DNA of 64,000 nucleotides, from NCBI RefSeq assembly GCF_046630445.1, contig NC_092333.1:720432001-720496000 (forward strand), written 5' to 3'. Position numbers and translations under genes: made by a program. Under the pieces are notes generated by a model, which searched no databases, was not told where the DNA came from, and saw nothing but the letters and a program-made list of their open reading frames with translations. The stretch comes from Rutidosis leptorrhynchoides (Eukaryota > Streptophyta > Magnoliopsida > Asterales > Asteraceae). Positions 1 to 10,480 of the stretch are shown here, piece by piece (the first letter of the stretch is position 1; the number at the start of each line of letters is the position of its first letter).

Positions 1-1480
1 TTGAACTTCTAGATATTCTTCGTTCTTTACAGTACTCTCGAATGGATAAGGGAGAAAGTCGTAGTTCTCCTCTTCGGGAACATTCCAATCCCATGTTGCT
101 TCTTCATCGAACACCACGTCTCGACTTGAGATTACTTTACCATTCTTGGGATTGTATAGCTTGTAACCCTTCGAACTTGAGTCATAACCCACGAATATGA
201 GTTTATCGCTTTTATCATCGAGCTTCGTCCTCTTCTGATCTGGCACATGAGCATATGCCACACTTCCGAACACTCGAAGGTGTGAGATGTCGGGCTTCCT
301 TCCACTCCAAGCTTCAATGGGCGTTTTGTTTTTGACACTTCTAGTGGGCGAGCGATTTGATAGATAGATCGCACAGTCCACTGCCTCAGCCCAAAACTCC
401 TTAGGCATCCTTTTGCTCTTTAACATACTCCGGGCCATATCAAGAATGGTCCTATTTTCTCTTTCCGCAAAACCATTTTGTTGAGGTGAATACGGAAGAG
501 TTAGAGGACATCGTAACCCGTTGTTGTCGCAAAATTTCTTGAATTCCTTGGATGTGAACTCTCCTCCACGATCGGATCTCAACGCCTTTATGGTGAGACC
601 ACTTTGATTCTCCACAAATGCTTTAAACTTCTTGAACATTCCAAAAGCTTCCGACTTCTCTTTTAGAAAATAGACCCATGTCTTTCGACTAAAATCATCA
701 ATGAATAGAATAAAATATCTATTTTTACCAAAAGAAAGTGGGCTGATGGGTCCACACACATCCGTGTGAATAAGTTCTAGAGGTTTCTTCGCTCTACTAG
801 AAGCTTCTGTTGGAAAACTGTTTCGGAAGTGCTTTCCTAGAAGGCATCCCTCACATATTTGATCCGGATGATTAATTGGAGGCAAACCCTTCACCATTCC
901 TTTACTTGATAATAATTTTAACCCTCCAAAATTTAAGTGCCCGTATCTCATGTGCCAAAGCCAAGAAGTATCTTTGAAACATGCTTTTAAACATCTTGGA
1001 ATGTCATGTTGAATATTTAGCATGAACATCCTATTCGTTGACATTGGCACCTTAGCAATCAAACCTCCTTTTTGGTCTCTTAAAGAAAGAGTACGATTTA
1101 TCATGTGAATATCATAGCCTTTCTCTAAGAGTTGTCCAATACTCAGTATATTCGTCTTCATATTAGGCACATAATACACGTTAGAGATAAATTGATGCCT
1201 TCCATTTTTCAAGCGGATGAGAATCTTACCTTTGCCTTTAACCGGGACTTTAGAGGAATCTCCGAAGGTGATATTTCCACTAATTACCTCGTCTAACTCC
1301 ACAAACATGTTTTTGTCACCGCACATATGGTTGCTTGCACCCGTGTCGAGATACCACAAATTTGATTCTCCGTTATCTTCACCTTTTCATGCTAGTAACA
1401 AAGTGTTTTTCACGGCTTCGGTATCTTCTTGCACTAAATTTGCTCTTTCTTGCACGTAATTGTTTGACTTCTCGCATTCC
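1..1480 (-). CDS. pol: Copia pol, protease and integrase part (partial)
   Basis: On the minus strand the sequence encodes a retropepsin-like segment ([13 protein letters not shown]), the GAG-pre-integrase zinc region ([13 protein letters not shown]) and an integrase core with [24 protein letters not shown] and [14 protein letters not shown], which include the DDE-type acidic residues. Then comes the start of the region before RT. The window ends before the RT domain. It is part of the same element as the gag region; a small number of breaks is possible, so it is treated as a fossil. No host function. Confidence 0.85.
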
Positions 1481-1650
1481 GAAGCATAATGGCCAAATTT
1501 ATGACAATTATAGCATTTGGTTTGAGAATTGTCATACCTTGGCCTTCTACTTGTGTAGCCTCTCCCGCGACCTCTTGTCGGGTGAAAATTTTGACTTCTT
1601 TCTTCATTTCTGTAAGAACTATAACCTCCACGTTTGATATATCCTTGTCC

Positions 1651-2364
1651 TCATCCTCGGCCACGTACTTGACCACGACCTCGTTGACTCGTTTGATGAG
1701 TATTTTCACTGCTCTCTTCCTTGAAAGACATTTTTGCTTGTAAAGCTTGCTCCAATGGCTCCTTATTATTCTTATTGAACCTCTCTTCATGGGCTTGTAG
1801 TGAACCCATGAGTTCATCGATAGTCATTGATTCTAGATCTTTAGATTCTTCGATGGCTACGACTATATAGTCGAATTTTGAATCTAATGATCTAAGAATC
1901 TTCTCAATGACTCTTACATCACTTAGAGTTTCACCATTCCTCTTTAATTGATTGACAATCGCCAAGACTCTTGTAAAATAATCGGAAATTGATTCTGAGT
2001 CTTTCTTATTTAAGGATTCGAACTCACCTCGTAGTGTTTGTAGTCGAACCTTTTTCACCTTTTCAACTCCCTTGTGAGAATTCTCCAAGATCTCCCATGC
2101 TTTCTTGGCGGTGGTTGCACTTGCAATTTTCTCAAAAGCTCCATCATCTACACTTTGTTGGATGATGGAAAGAGCCTTTTGATCGTTCGTCTTCATTAAT
2201 TTTTTCTCCTTGCCGAGAGGACCTTTTTCTGCAGGTTCCTCATAGCCTTCCTCCACAATCTCCCATAAGTCTTGTCCACCTAGGAAGGTCTTCATTTGGA
2301 TGCTCCATCGATCATAATTATCCTTTGTGAGGCGAGGAAATGTGATGACATTGTTGGCCATCAT
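1651..2364 (-). CDS. gag: Copia gag polyprotein region (UBN2-type)
   Basis: The protein has the N-terminal signature of copia gags ([16 protein letters not shown] near the start), a UBN2/DUF4219-type middle with the LRGEFESL and SISDYFTRV motifs, and an Arg/Gly-rich tail leading to the zinc-knuckle region. The first true ATG lies at about 2364, directly downstream of the primer-binding site, and reading upstream of it is only LTR/PBS read-through. It would form the capsid-like particle of the element. It is followed on the same strand by protease and integrase sequence. Confidence 0.85.
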   Translation of the reverse strand: MMANNVITFPRLTKDNYDRWSIQMKTFLGGQDLWEIVEEGYEEPAEKGPLGKEKKLMKTNDQKALSIIQQSVDDGAFEKIASATTAKKAWEILENSHKGVEKVKKVRLQTLRGEFESLNKKDSESISDYFTRVLAIVNQLKRNGETLSDVRVIEKILRSLDSKFDYIVVAIEESKDLESMTIDELMGSLQAHEERFNKNNKEPLEQALQAKMSFKEESSENTHQTSQRGRGQVRGRG

Positions 2365-2377
2365 CTTGTCGAACCAA

Positions 2378-2390
2378 GCTCTTGATACCA
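2378..2390 (-). other. Primer-binding site of the first copia element
   Basis: The minus strand reads TGGTATCAAGAGC three bases inside the LTR edge. This matches the 3' end of a plant initiator-methionine tRNA in the way usual for copia elements. Confidence 0.8.
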
Positions 2391-2393
2391 ATT

Positions 2394-2791
2394 TGTTAGA
2401 AATAGGAGGTTATGTATATTATTTGTGGAAGAGAGGATTGATGATTTAGAAGTTTGATTGATCTTGAAGGCTTTGTTTATTACTTGATTTGCTTATTGAA
2501 TTGTTTTGTTGCTTGATTACAAATGAGAGGTGAATCCATCTATTTATACTGCACCATGGACTAGTCTAGAATACTTCATCATCTAATATCTAGATATTTC
2601 CTAAGTATTCTCATGATAATTCTAGACTTAGATATTTTACAAGATTATTCTACACACATTCTACACACTTTCACTACTACATATTACAAGAAGTTTCTAC
2701 ATAATGGGCTATAATCTTGATCCAAAATATTTGTATACTTGCAAGCCCAAATCCAAAACAAATAGCCCACAATCAAGTTTAGTTTCCAACA
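2394..2791 (-). repeat. 5' LTR of the first copia element
   Basis: The 398-bp repeat begins TGTTAGAAAT and ends TTTCCAACA on the plus strand, so it has the TG...CA ends of an LTR. A TATA box on the minus strand (GTATAAATAG, 2540-2549) fits a U3 promoter. The partner LTR is outside the window. Confidence 0.85.
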
Positions 2792-3128
2792 GTCTCATCT
2801 TCTGAATTGGCTTGGATTTAACCAAGGAATTTCACTGAACCAAACAAACCTTGACACTTCTAATAAGAGTGAATTAATTTTCTCTTTTGAACGCTTTTGA
2901 TTGTGTATTTTTTCTTGTCTTTTTAACGCTTTTGTACGTCTACTCTCTCTTCTCTTTTCAACGCTTTGAATCGTCTAACTCATCTTGACAGCTGTTCGTG
3001 TAAAAAATTTATAAAGGAAACGTCTGGAACTTAATTACACCAACAAACGTCAAAAATTACAAATATTAGTAACGTTTGATATTTACGTCAGAAAATAAGC
3101 GTTAAAAATCGAGCTTTTATTTGTAGTG
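2792..3128 (-). mobile_element. CACTA-type transposon terminus, copy 1
   Basis: The plus-strand end TTTGTAGTG (to 3128) is the reverse of CACTACAAA, the hallmark CACTA end. The 250 bp before it are packed with short repeats around AACGCTTTT, AACGTTTG and ACGTC in both orientations, as expected of subterminal transposase-binding arrays. The last 45 bp are clearly similar to those ending at 10269. The copia element interrupts or truncates it on the left, so the second terminus is not visible. Confidence 0.6.
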
Positions 3129-4619
3129 TGTGTATAAAAAAGTTGTTCTACATAGAGAGTTCTAGATAGACACAGATATCATCAGTACCTGATCATGGTT
3201 TGGAAGAGACCCGTCATCCTGCAAGTATAAACTTGAACCATCATTAATTTCAAAATTTGACCCACAAATACATAATAAATACATATAAATTAAATGGCAG
3301 CAATAATTGTTGACAAGAAATGTGACCCAACTCCACATGATTAAACCTGTACTTAAAAGGGAGCAGTAGTCAGGGTCCTTGTTCACTTGCAGGATGTATT
3401 CAATTATATTATGTGGCTGAAGAAAACAAGATCATGTGGAACCACATAATATAAAAGAAGATTAACAAGAAACAACACATTAATGAATGCTTAACTGATA
3501 CTTGCTGGTGGCATCAGCATAATGAACTGATTTACAGAACTCGACGCTAACATTCTAAGAGTGGAAGGTAGATATTGAAACAGCTGTACGAAAAAGAAAA
3601 GAAAATGCAACAATTATGACCATGAAAAGGTGAACCAAGAGATTAAATAGTTACATTATAACAAAAAAAAAAAAAAGTGTTACATTGAGTAATCCAGGAG
3701 TTTCTGCATCCAACACTTCAAAATATCCTCGCAGATCTGTGATTTACAAGTGATTATCATTCACGTGCGCTAACCCTCACATATATTTAGAGACAAAACT
3801 TATCTCCATTTTGAATTTAGTGTAATATAGTGTATAAAGTATTATGAGGAATTGATCACAACAGTTATGTCGTAAAGATCTGTTAATTTCTACTTAACAC
3901 AGCTTTTACAAAGTGAGATCAAAGAAGATGCTTACTTGAACCGATGATATAGACTCCGAGCCAAAACTCTAGGAACTACGATAAAGAAATGAAAATTAGC
4001 ACAAGTTCACTTAGTGAGTAAACCCTAACTACGTGATTCAATTAATCACCAAATTATAATTAAATACAACAATTAAACATCAAATTATCAATAAATACAA
4101 CCGAATAAAACCCTAACTAGCTGTATTAGCAAACACTATTCGATATGTGGTTGAACTTTGAAGGAACAATTAATCATCGAATCATCACTTACATACAATT
4201 AACAACATGAACGAATTCACTCATTGATTAAACCCTAACTAAGTGATTCAATTGAAGTAAGAAGGAATTCACTAACAACAACGAAATATCACTCACACGG
4301 AGTCGACAAAAATAGATCATTGATATTTTACTAACCTGAATTGAATTCACTAACTTGAAATATGCAAACTGTCAGAGCCGAGCTTAAAGCTTAACAGAGT
4401 GAATCGATATAACCATTACTCAACAAATTGATTCGAAAACCATGACTATTTGATTAAACCCTAAGTATGTGATTTGATTGAAGAAATTGAACGGATGATA
4501 AAATCATAACTGTTTAAACCTAACTCATTGATGAACAAAACCGCAATGAACTGCGGTAATTAATTGATGAATGACCGGAGAAAACAACGAATCGAAATGA
4601 AGTGTTTAAATCTATTGAT
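3129..4619. other. Non-coding, gene-like AT-rich stretch between two CACTA termini
   Basis: No long ORF. There are several repeats of an AAACCCTAACTA..GTGATT phrase (about 4020, 4105, 4230, 4460). On the minus strand there are short exon-like pieces with AG and GT edges, for example around 3195-3230 and 3360-3420, the latter reading ILQVNKDPDYCSLL. This could be transposon interior carrying a captured host fragment. I do not recognise the protein. Confidence 0.3.
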
Positions 4620-4863
4620 GGGCCAGCCTTTATCTTGAAAAACCGTTTTTTAATTTGGTAAATTTTTGACGGGTTTAGTTGTCAAAACTATTGTTTTTGA
4701 CGTTTTGTAAGGGTGTCAAAGTTTTTAACTCTTTTGACGCTTTCGGTTGTCATAAAGTTTTTATTTGTTAACGCTTCTACATGTTTAAAATTGTTTAACA
4801 TTTACAGCCATCACAAGTCTATTAAACGAACGTAAAAGAGTTCTTGACGTTTAATGGTGCTGG

Positions 4864-4878
4864 AAACTAAAAATCTTA
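4864..4878 (+). repeat. Target-site duplication of the LINE, left copy
   Basis: AAACTAAAAATCTTA, 15 bp, is identical to 10196-10210 after the poly(A) tail. A-rich starts are typical of L1-endonuclease target sites. Confidence 0.93.
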
Positions 4879-5091
4879 AACTCTCGATCAAACTTAAAAA
4901 CAAAAAACTTACTCTGGAATGGCGATTTTGGCGGGAAAGTTTGTTACACCATTCATCACCATTTTCCACCATTTTTGATCCAAATTCCTTCGTTATTCAT
5001 CCAATTCTTTCCTTAATCTAGCCATAATAGAGAGACGAGCTTATCTACGTTGCCAATTCACAACAATCTGCACTCGTTTCACGATCTGATC

Positions 5092-6570
5092 ATGTCTGCA
5101 AACCCTAAAACCAGGAAATCTGCTCGTACAAGTAGGATTCCTGGAAAATTTGACAATTCGATACATGATCTTAATAGTAGAGCAAAGAATAACAACAAGA
5201 ATAGTGAATTGAGGAAAAATGATGAATCTAATCTATCACAAAAAGCTCGAGAGTTAGAAAGTTTGAAGATCAATGAATGTGTTACTGAGTCTGCAATTTC
5301 TGCTAAGCCAATGGTTGCTGCTACAATTGAATCTACACCTGTCAACAACAAACATGTTTCACCTGCGAATCAAACTCAGGAGGTCAAAATACCTGATACT
5401 GATCTTAACAAAGGTATTAATGCTCTATTAGATTCTTATGCTAATATTGTGAATAAGGATGAAATTGCAAAGAAATTAGATTTTATACCTACTGAAATTG
5501 ATGATGCTGGTGAGTATGTGGTTTTTGATGATGCTTATGTTGAAGAAAGTAGTAAGCAATGGAATTTGACTGCATGTGGATATACTATTGGTTGTTCTAT
5601 GACTTACAATGCTTTGAAATACAATCTTAAGAGAATGTGGAGTAAGTTTGGGCTGACTGATATTATAATGGATAGTAAGAACATTTGCTACTTTAAGTTT
5701 GACAATGAGCAAGGTATGAATAAAGTGATTGAAAGCAGCCCTTGGATGATTAATGGGAAACCATTATTAGTTCAGAAATGGGATGCTGATCTAAATTTGG
5801 AGAAGACAGATCCTGTTAAGGTGCCAATATGGGTTAAATTCAAGGAAATCCCTCTAGAGGCCTGGAATGTGAAAGGACTAAGTGCCATAGCTAGTAGGGT
5901 TGGTAAACCTATTTCTATGGATTCAACTACTGCTACTATGTGCCACAAGGGTAGTGGGAGGGCAGGGTATGCCAGACTCATGATTGAAGCAGATGCTTCT
6001 AAGGGATTTGTTGATCAAGTTGAGATCAAATATAAAGATAAAGAGCAAAAAGTGAAAGGGGTTAAAAAGGTCTCAGTTGAATATGAATGGAAACCTGATA
6101 TATGTGAGCATTGTCATGTATTTGGGCATGGTACAAGTGAATGTATATTGAGGCCTAGAACTAAAGAAGAATTGGAAAAGATTAAAGAAAAGACCACTTT
6201 ACCTGACAATGATGGCTATGTGACTGTTAAGAAGAAGAAGCATGCTCACAAGGATCAAAGGCATACTAAAGCTTACATCCCTACAGGGAATAAAACTAAG
6301 GGTAATGACAAGAACAGATATGAGGTACTAGCTCACAATGATGCAGAGGTTGTTATCCAGTTTCCTGTAGTTGATAGGTTCCTTAAGCTAAAAAGGCAGC
6401 CTAGTGTTGATGAATCTATGAGATGGACTGGTGAAATGTTTAAGTATTTTAAGGAACAGTGGGAGCTAATGCAAAAGAATGATCACACAAAGGAAGATGT
6501 TCTCCCAAATGAATTTGAGAATGTATTAGCCAATGAGGTTAAGGGGATGGATGATAGTATTCTTTCTTAA
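5092..6570 (+). CDS. LINE ORF1 RNA-binding protein (DUF4283, zinc knuckle)
   Basis: A 492-aa protein starts at the ATG at 5092; the frame is open back to 5050 but only through a TTG. The N-terminal 130 residues are basic and low in complexity. A DUF4283-type domain follows at about residues 155-265 (SSPWMINGKPLLVQKW, then PIWVKFKEIPLEAW). A CCHC zinc knuckle, CEHCHVFGHGTSEC, lies near residues 337-350, and the tail is Lys-rich. Plant LINE ORF1 proteins with this layout coat the element RNA. The stop is four bases before the ORF2 start, so ORF2 is probably made by reinitiation or a similar coupling. The reading frame is complete. Confidence 0.93.
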   Translation: MSANPKTRKSARTSRIPGKFDNSIHDLNSRAKNNNKNSELRKNDESNLSQKARELESLKINECVTESAISAKPMVAATIESTPVNNKHVSPANQTQEVKIPDTDLNKGINALLDSYANIVNKDEIAKKLDFIPTEIDDAGEYVVFDDAYVEESSKQWNLTACGYTIGCSMTYNALKYNLKRMWSKFGLTDIIMDSKNICYFKFDNEQGMNKVIESSPWMINGKPLLVQKWDADLNLEKTDPVKVPIWVKFKEIPLEAWNVKGLSAIASRVGKPISMDSTTATMCHKGSGRAGYARLMIEADASKGFVDQVEIKYKDKEQKVKGVKKVSVEYEWKPDICEHCHVFGHGTSECILRPRTKEELEKIKEKTTLPDNDGYVTVKKKKHAHKDQRHTKAYIPTGNKTKGNDKNRYEVLAHNDAEVVIQFPVVDRFLKLKRQPSVDESMRWTGEMFKYFKEQWELMQKNDHTKEDVLPNEFENVLANEVKGMDDSILS

Positions 6571-6574
6571 CTCA

Positions 6575-9500
6575 ATGGATTGTACACAAGAATTTAGATT
6601 AGGAGTATGGAATATTAGGGGTATGAGTACTTTGGATAAACAATCTGAAGTAAAGAATTTCATAAGGGATGAAAAATTAAGTGTGTGTATAGTATTAGAA
6701 ACTCACTTAAAGAAGAATAACATTGGTAGTGTTTGTGCTAATGTGTTCAATAACTGGAAGTGGCTATCCAATATTAACTACAGTCTCAATAGCTGTAGAA
6801 TAATAGTTGGGTGGGATGAAAATAAAGTTCAAATTATGTCTATTAATTGTTCTAAACAAGTCATCTTCTGCTTGGTGGAGGTTATAAGCACTAAGAAAAG
6901 ATTCTATTGCAGTTGTGTTTATGCCTGTAATAAAGGTAAAGATAGGATTCCCCTGTGGAATGAGCTGATTGTTCAACAAAGGGTGGTAAGTAGCAGCCCT
7001 TGGTTTATTTTAGGGGACTTCAATGTGACCAGATATCTGAATGAACATTCTGCTGGTAATTCATTAGTAACAAGTGAGATGAATGATTTCAGTGAATGTA
7101 TAAATCAAATTGAAGTTGAAGATATAAGGAGTACAGGATGTCATTTTACCTGGACTAAGTCATTGAGAAACCCTAGTTGTGGAACCCTGAAGAAGCTAGA
7201 TAGAATATTGGTTAATGATGCTGTGCTGAATGGTATTCCTCAAGCTCATGGGATCTTCTTGCCTTACATCATTTCTGATCATAGCCCTGTAATCCTGTGC
7301 ATTCCCAATTATATCATCAATAAACCTAAATCTTTTAGGTTTATGAATTATGTTACTGAAAAGGAGGAATTTATTCCTATTGTTCAAAAAGGATGGGAAG
7401 TTCAATATGTGGGTTGTGATATGTTCTGTCTGCTTAAAAAACTTAAGGGTTTGAAAAAAGAGCTTAAACAATTAAATTGGATTAATGGGGATACTTTTGT
7501 TAGGGTTACTAACCTTAAACAAGAACTAAAAGATATTCAAACTCAGTTGGATATTCATCCTCATGATCCTGCCATTAAAAAGACAGCTACAAAGATTCTA
7601 CTTGAGTATGAAAGAGCCAAGCATGAAGAGTTTTTGATTCTGCAACAGAAGTCAAAAATAAAATGGTTAAGTGAGGGAGATAAAAATACTAAATACTTTC
7701 ATCAAATCCTAAAAAGTAGAAAGCAAAAGGCTAGGGTTGAAAGTATTTGTGATGAAAGTGGTATCAGATTTTATGGGGATGAAGTTGCAGATCAGTTTGT
7801 GAACCATTTCAAGTCCTTTTTGGGTAGAGCTGATACAGTGAAACCTATTGAAGAACTAGGGGACATCTTCTCAAAAAAGCTTACTGAAATGGAAGCAAGT
7901 TACATGGTTAGAGAGGTGTCTGATATTGAAATTAAAGAGGCTGTTTTTGATATTGATGGTGATAAAGCTGCAGGGCCTGATGGTTTTACCTCTCATTTTT
8001 TTAAACAAGCCTGTGCAATTGTGGGTAATGATGTGTGTAAAGCCATAAGAGAATTCTTTAGAAATGGTGAGTTAATTGGTGGAGTTAATGCAACATTGAT
8101 TTCTTTGATTCCCAAAATTGATACACCATGTAAAGTTTCTGATTTTCGTCCCATAGCATGCTGCAATGTGATTTATAAGGTAATTAGTAAGATTTTGGTG
8201 AATAGAATGAAACAAGGCCTTGAAAAATTGGTGAACTTAAATCAGAGTGCATTCATACCTGGAAGGGCAATTCAGGATAATATATTGGTAGCTCAGGAAC
8301 TCCTTAAAGGTTATAATAGGGCTGCAGGAGCTAAGAGATGTGCATTGAAGATAGATCTGCAAAAAGCTTATGATACAGTAAGCTGGAAATTCCTGAATGA
8401 TATCTTAATCAAATTTGGTTTTCATGATAAGATGATTGGATGGGTTATGAAATGTGTTACTACTACTAAGTTTTCTGTGTGCATTAATAATGAGATTAAA
8501 GGATATTTCAGTGGTGGTAGGGGTTTGAGACAGGGGGATCCCATATCCCCTTACCTATTCACTCTGGTCATGGAAATCTTAAATTTGATTCTTGCTCAGA
8601 GAACTGCAGAAAGTAAAGACTTTAAATTTCATAAGGGCTGCAAGGGTATGAGATTAACACATGTATGCTTTGCTGATGACCTCTTGGTATTTAGCCATGG
8701 AGATATTAAATCTGTCCAAGTTATCAAAGAAGCATTAGATGATTTTAGTCATGCCTCTGGACTGTTGCCTAATATCAATAAAAGCACAATTTTTTTTGGC
8801 AGTGTAAATAGGAGCATTCAAAATGAAATTATCCAGATTCTACCTTTTTCAGTAGGAAAACTGCCAGTTAAATACCTTGGTGTTCCTCTTTTGGCTAAGA
8901 GGCTTGGAGTTGCAGATTGTAAGGAAATTCTTGACAGAATTAAGAAAAGAATTGATAACTGGAGGGCTAAATACCTATCTTATGCTGGTAAACTGCAACT
9001 TGTAGCATCTGTCCTGTCCTCAATGCATATTTACTGGGCATCTGTGTATAAGCTTCCCATTACTGTCATCAAAGATATAGACAGACTGGTTAAATCATTC
9101 TTATGGGGGCATAGTAAGGATGGTAAGTCTAAGGCTAAGGTTGCTTGGAAGATAGTATGCACTCCTAAAGATCAAGGGGGTCTTGGCCTTAAACCATTGC
9201 AAGAATGGAATGATATTCTTCTTATAAAACAGTTATGGAAGATTGTTGCTAAGAAGGACTCTCTTTGGTACAATTGGGTGAATATTGTTAAGCTTAAGGG
9301 CAAATCTATTTGGGAAATAGAATTTAAATCATGTGATAGTTGGGGATGGAAGCAACTCTTAGGCATGAGAGATAGAATTAAACAACATGTGCACATCACA
9401 AATGATGGCTCTGTTCTATGGTCTACTAATAAGGGTAAGTGTGTACCTTATAAAACCAGTCAAACTTGGGAAGATCTAAGAACTATGAAGCCAAAGGTAA

Positions 9501-10039
9501 CATGGCATCATGTGATATGGTATCCTCAAGCTAATCCCAAACATGCATTTATCTTATGGTTGGCTAAATTGGACAGACTTTCTACTCAAGATAAACTTAT
9601 TAAGTGGTTTCCTACTAAAAGCTTCAAATGTGGATTATGTGGTGTATGTGAAGATTCGGTTCAACATTTATTTTTTGAATGCTCCTTCTCTAAGAATGTA
9701 TGGAAGGAATGTAAAAAATTTCTGCTCTTTCAAGGTCTTCCAGATACTCTGAATGAAATCATTGATTCTCTTGCTCGTTACCCATTTAGAAATCAAATTT
9801 GGGATATAATCAATCGCCTAACTGTGGCTGCTGTGGTGTATAACATCTGGAATGAAAGGAATTGTAGATTTTTCAAGGATTTGAAGAGAAAAGAAATGGA
9901 TCTAGTGCATGTCATAATTGAAGGCATCAAATTGAAATTAACAACCTTTGTTGTTAAGGGTTCGAATGCAATTAAGATCGCTGAGAAGAAATGGGATTTG
10001 GTGTTGAAAGGAAGTCGATTGCAGATCAAGTCTAGCTGA
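6575..10039 (+). CDS. LINE ORF2 endonuclease / reverse transcriptase
   Basis: A 1154-aa protein, starting at the ATG at 6575 (MDCTQEFRLGVWNIRG); an upstream in-frame ATG at 6533 overlaps ORF1 and is less likely. An APE-type endonuclease is at residues 8-240 (LGVWNIRG, LGDFNV near 146, ISDHSPV near 232). Reverse transcriptase spans about 460-730 (GPDGFTSHFF, RPIACCNVIYKVISKIL, KIDLQKAYDTVSW, GLRQGDPISPYLF, and the catalytic FADD near 698). A C-terminal zf-RVT domain has CGLCGVCEDSVQHLFFEC near 1018. There is no RNase H domain. It nicks target DNA and copies the element RNA at the nick. The frame is open throughout and catalytic motifs are present. Confidence 0.96.
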   Translation: MDCTQEFRLGVWNIRGMSTLDKQSEVKNFIRDEKLSVCIVLETHLKKNNIGSVCANVFNNWKWLSNINYSLNSCRIIVGWDENKVQIMSINCSKQVIFCLVEVISTKKRFYCSCVYACNKGKDRIPLWNELIVQQRVVSSSPWFILGDFNVTRYLNEHSAGNSLVTSEMNDFSECINQIEVEDIRSTGCHFTWTKSLRNPSCGTLKKLDRILVNDAVLNGIPQAHGIFLPYIISDHSPVILCIPNYIINKPKSFRFMNYVTEKEEFIPIVQKGWEVQYVGCDMFCLLKKLKGLKKELKQLNWINGDTFVRVTNLKQELKDIQTQLDIHPHDPAIKKTATKILLEYERAKHEEFLILQQKSKIKWLSEGDKNTKYFHQILKSRKQKARVESICDESGIRFYGDEVADQFVNHFKSFLGRADTVKPIEELGDIFSKKLTEMEASYMVREVSDIEIKEAVFDIDGDKAAGPDGFTSHFFKQACAIVGNDVCKAIREFFRNGELIGGVNATLISLIPKIDTPCKVSDFRPIACCNVIYKVISKILVNRMKQGLEKLVNLNQSAFIPGRAIQDNILVAQELLKGYNRAAGAKRCALKIDLQKAYDTVSWKFLNDILIKFGFHDKMIGWVMKCVTTTKFSVCINNEIKGYFSGGRGLRQGDPISPYLFTLVMEILNLILAQRTAESKDFKFHKGCKGMRLTHVCFADDLLVFSHGDIKSVQVIKEALDDFSHASGLLPNINKSTIFFGSVNRSIQNEIIQILPFSVGKLPVKYLGVPLLAKRLGVADCKEILDRIKKRIDNWRAKYLSYAGKLQLVASVLSSMHIYWASVYKLPITVIKDIDRLVKSFLWGHSKDGKSKAKVAWKIVCTPKDQGGLGLKPLQEWNDILLIKQLWKIVAKKDSLWYNWVNIVKLKGKSIWEIEFKSCDSWGWKQLLGMRDRIKQHVHITNDGSVLWSTNKGKCVPYKTSQTWEDLRTMKPKVTWHHVIWYPQANPKHAFILWLAKLDRLSTQDKLIKWFPTKSFKCGLCGVCEDSVQHLFFECSFSKNVWKECKKFLLFQGLPDTLNEIIDSLARYPFRNQIWDIINRLTVAAVVYNIWNERNCRFFKDLKRKEMDLVHVIIEGIKLKLTTFVVKGSNAIKIAEKKWDLVLKGSRLQIKSS

Positions 10040-10144
10040 TGTTTAGTTTTGATTTGATGTTTGATGTACGAGGTTTAGGTATTGTTGTTTTCTGTTTTGG
10101 GGGTTTAGGTCATACCCTGCCCCATGTATTTTGTTGTTTGATTT

Positions 10145-10168
10145 AATAAAATCCTCTTTTTCGTGAAG

Positions 10169-10195
<27 letters not shown>
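10145..10195 (+). other. LINE polyadenylation signal and poly(A) tail
   Basis: AATAAA at 10145-10150 is followed about 18 bp later by an uninterrupted A run from 10169. The run merges with the A-rich start of the target duplication at 10196. Confidence 0.9.
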
Positions 10196-10205
<10 letters not shown>

Positions 10206-10210
10206 TCTTA
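10196..10210 (+). repeat. Target-site duplication of the LINE, right copy
   Basis: Identical 15 bp to 4864-4878. Confidence 0.93.
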
Positions 10211-10269
10211 TTAACACTTGATACAAGCGTAAGAAAATAACCGTTAAAAACTGGCATCTTTGTGTAGTG

Positions 10270-10480
10270 TTTCGTACTAATATCATTAATGAAATCATTC
10301 TCATAAACTAGTTATTTGTAGCTTTCTCAAAACACATATGAAGTACGTGGCTGTGGGCCAACCCGTAGTTTTGACCTCGTGAAGCTTAGCGGTTGGATCA
10401 AGCTTCCTAGTAACAGGCGCTTCACTTACATTAATCATTTATCTACAAGTTCAATTTTAGATGAGAAAAGTAAAAGCCAG
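10270..10480. other. Intergenic, nothing recognised
   Basis: No coding potential or recognisable repeat was found between the CACTA terminus and the 73-bp direct repeat. Confidence 0.5.

Larger units (their letters stand above)
1..2791 (-). mobile_element. Ty1/copia LTR retrotransposon, 5' part (cut by window start)
   Basis: Read on the minus strand this is a 5' LTR (2394-2791), a primer-binding site, gag, and protease plus integrase sequence running off the left edge of the window. The order gag-protease-integrase before RT is the copia arrangement. RT, RNase H and the 3' LTR lie outside the window, so the other end and its target duplication cannot be checked. The coding frames are largely readable, with few breaks in the part visible, which suggests a fairly young insertion. 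It appears to sit in or beside the CACTA-type terminus that follows it (2792-3128). Confidence 0.93.
4879..10195 (+). mobile_element. Full-length L1-type LINE
   Basis: The element of about 5.3 kb has a 210-bp 5' leader, ORF1 (5092-6570), ORF2 (6575-10039), a short 3' UTR with AATAAA at 10145-10150, and a poly(A) tail starting about 10168. It is bounded by a perfect 15-bp target duplication. Both ORFs are open over their whole length. Full length, intact frames and perfect duplications indicate a very recent insertion and a potentially competent copy. It landed inside CACTA copy 2. Confidence 0.95.
4620..10269 (-). mobile_element. CACTA-type transposon terminus, copy 2, split by a LINE
   Basis: Plus-strand 4620-4878 and 10211-10269 form one terminus of about 300 bp that ends TGTGTAGTG at 10269. 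It has repeated ACGCTTT/ACGTTT motifs like those of copy 1 and shares its last 45 bp with it (both contain AGAAAATAA followed by CGTTAAAAA). The LINE lies between the halves, flanked by a perfect duplication. The other end is not found. It may lie left of copy 1, in which case copy 1 is nested in it. Confidence 0.55.

Noticed and set aside
1217-1817. Several plus- and minus-strand ORFs over the copia gag/protease region
   Set aside because: They overlap the copia frame in other phases and carry no domain of their own.
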